Shown here one piece after another: positions 8,654 through 16,256 of a stretch of 16,256 bases of DNA. The translations under genes and the position numbers were made by a program. The stretch covers positions 1 through 16,256 of the forward strand of contig JAQIWT010000696.1 of NCBI GenBank assembly GCA_034696485.1. Direction: 5' to 3'. Under the pieces are notes generated by a model. It saw only the letters and a list, made by a program, of their open reading frames with translations. It had not been told where the DNA came from and searched no databases. Source of the DNA: Isohypsibius dastychi. Taxonomy: Eukaryota; Tardigrada; Eutardigrada; Parachela; Isohypsibiidae. Numbering within the stretch: the stretch's first letter is position 1; each line of letters opens with the position of its first letter.

Positions 8654-10081
8654 CCCAAGCAGACTCCAGTAAAATATATGAAGCTGCGTCTTCTTGATAC
8701 CAGGTCCAGATCTTATTACAGCAAATGTTTATCTATGGGATGACGGAGAAGTCAAGTCAAGCTCACTTTTTCCCAGAACAGAAAGTCGAAATACTGAACC
8801 ACTGGTGGATTTACTAGGGGGAAGGGGGGGGGGGGATTCTCCCCAAAATCCGGGCTGCTCCACCCCTATGGAGCGAAATACCACCTCCTTATCCCGCTTC
8901 GCTAAGCAAATCGGAGCGGACCTCTGCCTCACTGGAGTCTGCGTCTACATAATCCAACGCTGTTCTCAGCTCAAGTACCGAAATTGGGGAAAGAGAAATC
9001 ACTTAAAGTAACCGACAAGTAAAGCAATTTCTCTAGAAACCTGCATGATGGAAGTTGCTTTTAAAAACTTTTTACTCTCTTCAATACTCACACTTAGACT
9101 GCCAGAGTGTATTCCTTTTCATTGGTCTTGACAAGCTCAACCAGCAGCATTGTTTTAATGTCAATCGCGTTTTCAAAACTCTTGTGGGTAATGGGTATGC
9201 TGTTGGATGCAATTCTTGCGAGGAGCAAGAATTTGCGAGGAGCAAGTGTCTGTGTGTAGTAAAGATGGACAGTAGTTGGTTAGAAGTTTATTGTCGGACT
9301 ATCCACTCCAAGTTTTGAACTTAACTCCCCAGATGAGTCGCCTGATCAGATCATTTGGAAAACTCGAGTCGGAAACAGTAAGTCGTTAAACTCAAATACC
9401 GCGTTTAGTTCAGGCGGTAAATAGTTAAATATGGGCAAGATTTGAACTAAACTGCTATAACTAGTCAGTTCAACCAACAAATTTCCGAAATTAAGTGGTC
9501 GGTAGTCGAGTTTCATAATCTCGGCTATAGTTTGTTCATCTTTGTTAGTCTACTCTGTAGGAGTGATATGATTATTCACTTTTGGTGAAAATGTGTGGAT
9601 GACGTAACTGTTTAATGGAAATGTGCTGCGTTTGCTGCAAATACCGTGGAATGATCATAATGAAACTTCCAAGAATCTCCGTTCAGAGTTTTAGTGTGAC
9701 ACGATTTTCTTCCAGACTCTTCGTTCCAGTCGTTCTACTAGTGGTTCCATTTCACCGGTTGCCCTGCTAGCTAGAATTTTCAGTGTATGGTTAAAAGAAT
9801 GAGGTCGCGACTTCAGAAATCTTTAAACATGAACTCCGTCGATCGTGGGTTCACTCACAATCCTATTGAGCTAGTACAGTACTGTTAGATAAGACCGCAG
9901 AATTTTCGAGTGTTTGTCATCCTACACTGTATAAACAAGCAACCTTATCACTTTTTAATTTGCCTTATGTTGAGAAAACATGAACAGCGCTTTCCATAAC
10001 GCGATCTTTATTTGCCATGGTTAAGACGGCTGTGAACACCAGCTTGCTCATTTCATTTCCTTCTCTTTCAAACAGTTTGCA
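8654..10081. other. Intergenic stretch between the minus-strand F-box gene and the leucine-rich pseudogene
   Basis: This stretch includes the upstream region of the minus-strand F-box gene, the G12 run at 8824-8835, a 17-bp tandem duplication (TTGCGAGGAGCAAG at 9216 and 9233) and a 10-bp inverted pair (GTTTAGTTCA 9403-9412, TGAACTAAAC 9443-9452). Open frames at 8694-9011 and 9055-9318 (plus) lack an early ATG or any recognisable domain, and I do not call them genes. The last 110 bp are the duplicated 5' module. Confidence 0.5.
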
Positions 10082-10084
10082 ATG
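9971..10084 (+). promoter_or_regulatory. Duplicated 5' module, copy A
   Basis: The 114 bp ending at the ATG of 10082-10084 resemble the segment 13580-13696 that ends at the kinase ATG. Shared blocks are GAG.AAACATGAA, ATTTGCCAT.GT, AGCTTGCT.AT, a pyrimidine tract ending AA.CAG, and AATGT.TTC just downstream. The pyrimidine tract plus CAG resembles a splice acceptor a few nt before the ATG, so the module may be the end of a 5'-UTR intron rather than a promoter. Confidence 0.55.
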
Positions 10085-11047
10085 TGTTCGGTTCAGGTAA
10101 CAAGAGGCAGAAATCTATGGGCTCTGCTAACTGGACCAGCGATATTCTTTCTCATGACTTCTTTGCAAGTGTTCGTGAGCTTGATTTCCTTCAGTGTCGA
10201 AATCTAGTGTTTCGGAGCGGTTGTTCACGATATTCAAAACTGAGGTCCATTGAGGTGTTTGATAACTGCGCGTTTGAACTGGAGGCTAACGTTCTGGATG
10301 AACTGATGCACATCTCAACATATTGGACTTGGGAGTCTCGTTAGTAACAGCTACCAGCGTCGTCCTTGCCGTCAGCTTCCACCCGAGTTCATCTCTGCGT
10401 TCCATATGCCGAAAATCGACTGGTCAGATATATTGGGTAATCTAACAAAGTACAGCCCGTTTTTCCATACACATGATGCAAGTTTTCAATCAATGAACTG
10501 CATTACATTGACCGCGGATGGAATATATGGGAATGGTCCCATGGAAATAACACTGGTGGTTACTCCTCGCCCTGATCCTGTGCTCTAGGAAGAAGTCAAA
10601 ACGTTTTTGAAACAATTATCACAGGTCATTCGTGGTCATCCTTGTGGCCCTGTGATCAACTGCCAATCCTCACCGAATTTTTGGAGCGACAACAAGATTG
10701 CTCCAGTTATTCAATCTTTTGTGATTCTGGTGTCCAATGCTTTGTCCGATATTCAAGCGCAGATTGTCAAGCTTACGATAGACGAAGTTAACAATGAATC
10801 AAAATATTACATCAAGCAACTTCTTCGGGTTTTGGAACTACCGCACCTACTGGAACTGAACGTGATATACAGATATTGGATTTCCCGAGATCTTGGACGG
10901 ATATTCTCATATGAGGATATCACTGGGTTTCCGAACTTACTCAAACTAAAAATTCCTGTGGATCGCTTTGTTGCTGATCGTCCTGTTATCGGTGGATCGC
11001 ATTTCTACGAGTTTACCAGAGTAGACGACCATTATTCAACCCCCTGA
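10082..11047 (+). pseudogene. Broken leucine-rich gene
   Basis: Coding-like segments occur in shifting frames. Frame 10084 gives FFASVRELDFLQCRNLVF and KLRSIEVFDNCAFELEANVL, then stops at 10342. Near 10312-10340 a different frame reads HLNILDLGVS. From about 10343 a third frame reads PPEFISAFHMPKIDWSDIL and runs to an in-frame TAG at 10586-10588. The same frame resumes after the TAG and continues to 11047 (LPHLLELNVIY, FPNLLKLKIPVDRF). The spacing of leucines (LxxLxL, with C or N) suggests irregular leucine-rich repeats, as in many F-box or receptor-like proteins. The shared 5' module puts the likely start at ATG 10082, which is out of frame with the first segment unless an intron intervenes (CAG|GTAACA at 10094-10102). 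The shifts and the stop make a dead gene most likely, but an unusual exon layout is not excluded. Confidence 0.42.
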
Positions 11048-11850
11048 TGCACTCAAGGGGGTACGGTAAAGCGTAGGGGCATTGAAAGAGAGAGACAGAG
11101 AGTGAGTAAGTGACTCGTGAGTGAGAGACAAAAAGACAAAATATCGTTCTATTAATAGCCTTGCTGACCCCTAGAGCACGTGTTCTAGAGACTGGGCATC
11201 CACCGCGGCTGGCAGCAGAGCCAGACAGCAAAAGCGGTGGATTCAGTATTCTGGCATCTGGGCATCGGAGGTGCCACATTCCTGAGTATTTATTCCGCGC
11301 CCTACGAGTAATAAATACCGCGCCTTTTGCAGCATCAGTCTCGTGCCCTTCATTTCATGTGGCGGGAGACAGACGCGTAAATTATCATAGCTATACAGAG
11401 TAGTCAGTTTTTCCAACTATGGCATGAAACTAGCGATTATCAGCTCACATAGCTGTGGTCTGACCACCATGCACTCCGCTTCGGTCCGCTCCATGTGGAT
11501 AAATCGGCGCACTTGCACCCTCACCGAAATTCGAGTGTAAACGGTAGACGCTTTACCGTAACTGCAAATTGCATCCAAATTTCAAACCGAAAGCAAAACC
11601 AATCAAAAACCACCTGTGCTGTGACGTGATTGGGCAGGGTGCAGTCGCTACTGGTACCAGCCATAATGCGATCATGCTACCTTACTCCACTGCGCACTGA
11701 CATCTTGCATGGATGCTCCTGAAAACAAAACAAAGTTGGAGAATCAGCTGCTGAATTTGACGAGCTTTTATGACAACAGCTTCTTTTCTTTCTTTAATCT
11801 TGTTGCTTTGTTCGTCTTAACCCAGGACTCATACGTAGGTCATCTACAGA
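11048..11850. other. Upstream region of the plus-strand F-box gene
   Basis: No gene is supported here. It holds a possible repeat element (11062-11560). Downstream of that, a CCAATCA / TGATTGG inverted pair (11599-11605, 11627-11633) encloses a CRE-like TGACGTGA at 11622-11629. A TCTACAG directly precedes the A before the F-box ATG and could be a splice acceptor of a leader intron. These promoter readings rest on motif resemblance only. Confidence 0.4.
11062..11560. repeat. Possible short element bounded by a 13-bp inverted repeat
   Basis: TACGGTAAAGCGT (11062-11074) recurs as its exact reverse complement at 11548-11560, enclosing 473 bp. Inside are a GA-rich run (about 11084-11130), a nested stem-loop (ATCCACCGC 11198-11206 with GCGGTGGAT 11234-11242, and CTGGC with GCCAG within it) and CCGCGCC twice. 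One 13-bp inverted pair at this spacing could arise by chance in 16 kb, so the boundary is tentative. Confidence 0.3.
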
Positions 11851-13286
11851 ATGTCGAAAATCAGCGAGGAGATTGCAGGAGAATGTAGCTTGCAGTCATC
11901 CTTACGATCGGAAAAACGCAAACTGGAATGTGATCGAGAAAATGAAACTCCTGTGGAATCTCTTCAGAAGCGTGCCAGCCTTCAAAAAGCGTAAGTGGTA
12001 TGAATGGGAAAGACTGAAAGTACTCAGAACTCCTTCCGTCAAAAACCAAGATATCAGGTGCTTGCGAAGATTTGAAAGGCTACTCTTTTCTTCGAACTGG
12101 AAATCTTGGTCTGAAAATCTCGCATTTTCGAAACTTGGTTTCTTCATTTATCTACAATTACATTTACATTTACATTTACATTACAATTTTACATTTATCT
12201 ACGTACGAAGTTAGTCTGGTAAACGCCAATCTGTTAGTAAACGGGATGGACGTAATCGGGTTTTATGAAAAGAATGAGCTGCACTTACTGAGGTTTGTGT
12301 TAACTGAATTCGCGTGTCTTTGCAGCCATATCCACGATCTTCCACCGGAAGTGATGACAGCCATCTTCATGAATCTCGACTCGGTTGTTCGCAAAAAAAT
12401 TGAACGGTAAGATTTTGAAAAAGTCGTTTGAGCGAATGATAACTACTGGTATATTTTATCGTCGACAGTGTCTGTTCGGGATGGCGGAATATTCTGCATG
12501 AAGTCAAAAAGCTCCGGACTCATGTTCACATCCAAGTTCCTCCAGAGGTGAATGATGTTTCCCAATTTTCCGCATACTGGTGCGATGCCCTTAGCCATCT
12601 GGTGAAAGCCGACGTGGAAGCGATTCTTTTCGACGGAGGAGATATTCCGAGAGCGCCATGGGAGCTAAGCAATGCTAGAAGCGAGAATGGACTGCAATAT
12701 ATCTTGCAAACACTGTCGTCCATGGGAGCGGATTTGTCCGAAGTCGACATCACATTTAGCAACTGGCCACTCTGTTGTCCGATCGGTGAAAGTTACAAGC
12801 CTTTGTCAAAAGTCCCAAAAAAAATTCGAATTCTTCGCTGGAATATTATGCCGCTCCTTCCAACAGTTTATCCCCCCGTTGGCGCTCCTGTATATTTTGA
12901 CGAGTTACTGCTTGAAATTTCTGAAACAATGCCTCGGAAATTGGCCGAAATATTCTTCTCTGAGTCCGGACCGATGACCGAAGAGCAATCGGAAGTTTTG
13001 CAGGATGTCCAGGGTCTCGGATATCGATTCCATGTCTGGGTGCCGCAGCTTCGCAAGTGAGGTTCAGGTAACTATTTATCATTACCTGAATGATGATATG
13101 CTTTTTAGGATTTGTCATTCTGAGAACTGGGTCGATATTCTGATGAATATTGCTGGTGGAGGACATGTTCCCAAGTTCACGGCGGATGTTCTCTCCTTGT
13201 TCCGTCACGACGATGGCGATGATTATAATCCCGACGACGATTACAATGCTCCCGATAACGACGACGATTATTACGGCGAATACTGA
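11851..13286 (+). CDS. F-box-like protein, four exons (plus-strand paralogue)
   Basis: Model: exon 1 11851-11990 (ATG at 11851, donor GC|GTAAGT), exon 2 12326-12406, exon 3 12469-13056, exon 4 13109-13286 (stop TGA). Introns are 335, 62 and 52 nt, all phase 2, and the product is 328 aa. Residues 1-47 are charged and low in hydrophobic residues (EKRKLECDRENE). The F-box spans about residues 50-85 (DLPPEVMTAIFMNLDS, then ERVCSGW) and would bind Skp1 in an SCF ubiquitin ligase. The body shares HLVKADVE, GADLSEVDITF, CPIGESY and KIRILRWN with the minus-strand gene. Exon 4 ends in an acidic, tyrosine-containing tail (residues 304-328: 11 Asp, 1 Glu, 5 Tyr) that the paralogue lacks. Without splicing of intron 3 the frame stops at 13058-13060. 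Homology across the junction (PQL followed by the W..xL..I..GG.V block) supports the spliced form. Confidence 0.8.
12145..12202. repeat. (ACATTT)n microsatellite flanked by an 11-bp direct repeat
   Basis: Within intron 1 of the plus-strand F-box gene, an irregular ACATTT array (about 12156-12197) is bracketed by CATTTATCTAC at 12145-12155 and 12192-12202. It makes up part of the extra length of this intron compared with the 110-nt intron 1 of the minus-strand paralogue. Confidence 0.75.
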
Positions 13287-13579
13287 ATAACGGCTTGAGT
13301 TTGGATATCGTTCTGGAATGAGAAGATACTGAGTAAAAATGTAGAGAGTACGAGATCTCCAGTAAAATTGGCAACTTTCTCGACAGGAAATCTGAATTCT
13401 TGTATTGAACCGCTAGATTTTTGAATCTCTATCGCCATTTTGAGAAATCCGCTCTACTGTTGAAAATGATAACCTTCCCCGAATGCACCAGTCCGGCATC
13501 ACATGGGTTGCATCACAATTCACGAACAACTTTACCACCATTTTCCGTCGAAGATTATCCAAGTACCAATCATGAACGC

Positions 13580-13696
13580 TGAGCAAACATGAATATTTCT
13601 AGTTTGATAAGACAATCTGCATTTGCCATTGTATAGAAGACTCTGAAAGTTAGCTTGCTGATCTGATTTGCCTCTTTTTCCAAGCAGTTCGAAATG
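13580..13696 (+). promoter_or_regulatory. Duplicated 5' module, copy B
   Basis: This is the counterpart of 9971-10084. It ends at the kinase ATG (13694-13696), preceded by TTTTTCCAAGCAG and then TTCGAA. Similarity to copy A is spread over the whole 110 bp and continues for a few codons: ATG TAT TCA GGT CAG here against ATG TGT TCG GTT CAG in copy A. That suggests common descent of the two 5' ends even though the downstream products differ. Confidence 0.55.
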
Positions 13697-14460
13697 TATT
13701 CAGGTCAGCTTAAGAATTTCATGGTCGACGGCCGTCAAGGAACCCTCGGATATACCGTCGAGGATTGCATTGCTAGATGCAGGAATGGGATTGTGCTGAA
13801 AACGAGAGTTGTGAAGTGGCCGCATCCTGACGGACCTGAATTCCTCGCTTTTGAACAGTTGAATGGCAATTTGGATGACAACTTGTGTGAAAAAGAATTC
13901 AAGAAACACCGCAAGCAAATCGGATATCTTGAAAAGCTTAGGCAAGATAACGTCCTCAGATACTACACAGTCTTCAAAATGGCATGGATATCAGATACGG
14001 AAACCAGCAAGATATGCATTGTCATGGAATACTTCTCGTGTAAGACTCGTTACTTTCCATCCGGCACTAACCATTTCAGCGGAACCGTGTTTTTTTAGCT
14101 GACTTTGAAAAAATTTGGAGAACGCCTGGTTCCACGGATATAGTTAATTCTCTGGCACAGGGATTTCTTGGTCTTTCGTATCTCCATTCCAATGGATTTG
14201 TTTATGGTGATCTCAAACCAGCGAATATTGTCGCTTTTGAAGGAGAATATAGTACCTTTCACCGTTAAAATACGTGATCTGGATGAATCCATCATTATTG
14301 GTTAAGGAAATATAGATGCGATCGACATCGAGTTTGGCGTTGGATCTCCTATGTACTACTCACCGGAAATGGGATGCAGAATCGCCAATAGAGAGTCCAA
14401 TCGAATAGTGGGCTTCAAAACCGATATTTGGAGTCTAGGATGTGTTATTCTTGATACAAG
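13694..14460 (+). pseudogene. Disrupted protein kinase gene
   Basis: Exon 1 is 13694-14039, an intron of 59 nt follows (14040-14098, GTAAGA..TTTTAG), and the frame resumes at 14099. Kinase landmarks appear in order. A weak glycine loop (GRQGTLG) is followed by LKTRVVKW at the VAIK position, the helix C and hinge region (YLEKLRQDNVLRYY, CIVMEYFS), and the catalytic loop FVYGDLKPANIV. Next come IRDLDES at the DFG position, GSPMYYSPEM at the APE position, and TDIWSLGCVI in helix F. Two lesions break it: a +1 frameshift between about 14236 and 14263, and an in-frame TAA at 14303-14305. After about 14456 kinase similarity ends, so most of the C-lobe is missing. HRD is YGD (Asp kept) and DFG is DLD. 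The landmarks suggest a Ser/Thr kinase, but I cannot name the subfamily. A live parent gene probably exists elsewhere in the genome. Confidence 0.68.
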
Positions 14461-14627
14461 CCGGACGCGCCCCTTCGGGCCGCGTAGCCAGATAACTAAA
14501 ATATGGCTCAAAATTTCGTTAAAGATGAATAAATTTGAGTCGAAGGAAAATTGTGAACTGAAAACCGTAAGAAATGTTGAAGTTTTTCGTAGAAACCTGT
14601 CCAGATTAGGTGCTTCAAAGAACAAAA

Positions 14628-14659
14628 ACTCATACCAACCTGCCGAGGTTGGTATGAGT
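14628..14659. repeat. Perfect 14-bp hairpin
   Basis: ACTCATACCAACCT (14628-14641) and AGGTTGGTATGAGT (14646-14659) are exact reverse complements around the tetraloop GCCG. The hairpin lies about 170 nt past the point where the kinase pseudogene loses similarity. It may belong to an insertion that truncated the gene. Confidence 0.8.
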
Positions 14660-14925
14660 ACAGGCTGTAATACACTATCCGAACTTCCGAAGCAGTGGAT
14701 TGATATCACCAGTTTTGTTTCGTTTTCATAAATTTTGTTTCTCCATTAACCCCAGTTTCAAATTTGCCAAGTTTTGTTTTGCCAAGATTTCAAATTATTG
14801 TGGGTATAAATCATAGTAGTCTCGAGGAAATGGCTATAGCCGTCATAAGACCTTGTTTCCCTCCTTTTCTTGATAAAGTATGTCCGTGATTATCAACACT
14901 AACTGAAGCCGGTCTTTTTTCAAAT

Positions 14926-15080
14926 ATTGTCGTATCAGTAATTGGTGTTATCGATACCGGTAAGCTCACTCTGTCCACGCCGTCGAGGACGGCAAAGTTC
15001 ACCGAGCTTATCAAACACATGCCCAGTTTGCCCACGCAAATTCAAAGAAAAGGGACCGCTTTAGTCAGCTTTTGCAAATG
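14926..15080 (+). pseudogene. Possible trace of a P-loop GTPase gene
   Basis: An open plus-strand frame reads SNIVVSVIGVIDTGKLTLS and stays open to the TGA at 15078-15080. This resembles the first motif of translational GTPases such as EF-1A or EF-2 (pattern VIxxxDxGKSTL), but the Ser/Thr after the lysine is Leu, which would disable nucleotide binding. No other GTPase motif is found downstream in any frame with confidence. It could be a decayed fragment or chance. Confidence 0.15.
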
Positions 15081-16256
15081 AGAAATGTCCGCAATTAATT
15101 TGAAACTGGTAGCGGCAGCTAGAAAGGGACGCCGTAAGGTCGGCTACAACGAAACAGGACTTCAGGTTCGCTATGGTTCCAGTTCCGCTATAACTGCAAA
15201 TTCAAGATGATCGTTGAGCTCGACGAGCGTACGTTTTGCGAGGAGCCAGGTCTCTGAATATGGTACTGAATCGCCATATCGGCATTTCAGAAAATAATAG
15301 CCAATGGACTGTACAGTCCAGCACGTGCTTGAAAATCATACCAAACCGGCGTTTCCATGGGCCCACCTCCTCATGATTGCCCACGCTTTGCAGCGTTCGC
15401 ATAACATGGAGCAGATGGGTTCGAAAATGATGGCTGAATCGGTTAACTATTTCTAAAACTTCTTTGAATTCCAAGAACTATATGGCAATCCTGGTTGAAA
15501 TTGGCACCAGGAAACGACCAAATCAAGAAGTAGGAGGCAATAACTAATGACTAGTTGCGGGAAATAGAAAACATAGAGTCGCATATATAGGTACAAGAAA
15601 ACGGCTCGGCTTCGCCTCGCCCGAACTTCTTACGGTGGCACCATAATTCTGAAAATCAGAAGCAGTCCTAAAACGAGTATTCCGGCAGGAATAGTAGAAA
15701 TACGAAGTAGAAGTAGAAATATTTCTACAGCCTTGATTCCGGCACTCGGAACTAGGATGGAGAGGGGATGGTAAGTAGTGTTTCTAGGATACGATCAAAA
15801 TGCATTTGATAGCAACGTAGGGGATGAAATGTAGCCACGTTTTAGAGGAGCGAAACCAGGAAAATGACTAAATTTGCAGTCCATCTATGATTGGAGCTCA
15901 TTATGATGAACTTGGGTTTTCGGAGTTCGAGGTTCTAGGCCTTCTTCTAAAACCAGAGATTTTCTAATAAAGTTTGTCTACTAGTTTGAAAAGGAGAGTT
16001 CTTGTCATCGATTAAGATCGATGAAAATAGTTCATAGTTCTTGATGGATCTGTCATATTCCTTCAATGTAATATTTTTTATCGTAGTCCTTCCTGTAATT
16101 TTCAAGCACGAGAGCGATTTAATAACTGTACTATACTGCCGCGACCGGTTCTTGCAGAAATATTGCGCAATCAGTAGAGGTAGACCTAGCTGGATAGGCT
16201 ACAACCTTACTATCGGCCTTTGGCCGAGAGGCTCTGGGATGGGGGTTGCTGACTCT

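Larger units (their letters stand above)
14461..16256. other. 3' end of the window, no intact gene recognised
   Basis: This stretch holds the 14-bp hairpin at 14628-14659, a short GTPase-like trace at about 14926-15080, and an overlapping pair of open frames at 15202-15474 (90 codons, minus) and 15304-15456 (50 codons, plus) in which I recognise no domain. It also has a 16-bp palindrome GTAGAAATATTTCTAC at 15713-15728 and a CGGCC-TTT-GGCCG hairpin near 16214. None of these supports a functional gene on sequence alone. Confidence 0.5.

Noticed and set aside
8694-9011. 105-codon plus frame
   Set aside because: It begins without an ATG, contains a G12 run and overlaps the upstream region of the F-box gene; no domain is seen.
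14301-14315. A 15-nt GT..AG segment that would remove the kinase in-frame stop
   Set aside because: It is far below the shortest intron in this window (49 nt), and the gene also has a separate frameshift and truncation.
15202-15474. 90-codon minus frame and an overlapping 50-codon plus frame (15304-15456)
   Set aside because: Both read plausibly as protein, but neither shows a recognisable motif and they exclude each other; the evidence does not choose between them.
15713-15728. 16-bp perfect palindrome GTAGAAATATTTCTAC
   Set aside because: An 8-bp arm is expected by chance at roughly this frequency in 16 kb, and nothing nearby gives it a role.
16205-16240. CGGCC-TTT-GGCCG hairpin with some resemblance to the start of U2 snRNA
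   Set aside because: The bases after the hairpin do not follow the U2 branch-site recognition region, so an snRNA call is not supported.

Overview
The window looks like nuclear DNA of a small invertebrate animal. Genes are split by GT..AG introns, several of them only 49-62 nt. The protein families fit an animal: a rhodopsin-type receptor fragment, F-box-like proteins and a protein kinase. Dispersed and inverted repeats fill much of the intergenic DNA. I see no bacterial operon structure. An ecdysozoan, possibly a tardigrade, is my guess, and it is a weak one made without any database comparison.

Layout. Positions 1-233 (minus) hold the N-terminus of a seven-transmembrane receptor that runs off the window. 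A foldback element lies at 549-752. From 1927 to 5066 (plus) is the best gene here: a two-exon gene of 597 codons whose C-terminus is a phage tail collar domain. Its 1346-nt intron carries four long G or C homopolymer runs. A cluster of AGTCC/GGACT repeats (5501-5608) follows. Next come an eroded F-box-family fragment (about 5815-6149, minus), a perfect 21-bp inverted repeat (6219-6304) and a possible small secreted-protein exon (6755-6922, minus).

Two intact F-box-like paralogues point away from each other: one on the minus strand (7510-8653, four exons, 308 aa) and one on the plus strand (11851-13286, four exons, 328 aa). I assembled them by hand. All three introns fall at matching places in the same phase (2), and exon 2 is 81 nt in both. 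That shared architecture is the main support for both models. Between them lies a broken leucine-rich gene (about 10082-11047).

After the plus-strand F-box gene comes a protein kinase gene (13694 to about 14460) broken by a frameshift, an in-frame stop and loss of its C-lobe. The roughly 110 bp before the kinase start resemble the roughly 110 bp before the leucine-rich pseudogene, which points to a duplicated 5' module. Beyond 14.7 kb I see only weak coding traces and short repeats.

The F-box genes would be substrate adaptors of SCF-type ubiquitin ligases if their F-boxes bind Skp1. With one eroded copy and two broken neighbours, this looks like a region of fast gene duplication and loss. 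The collar-domain gene is the most unusual item: a phage-type domain in a gene with a spliceosomal intron.
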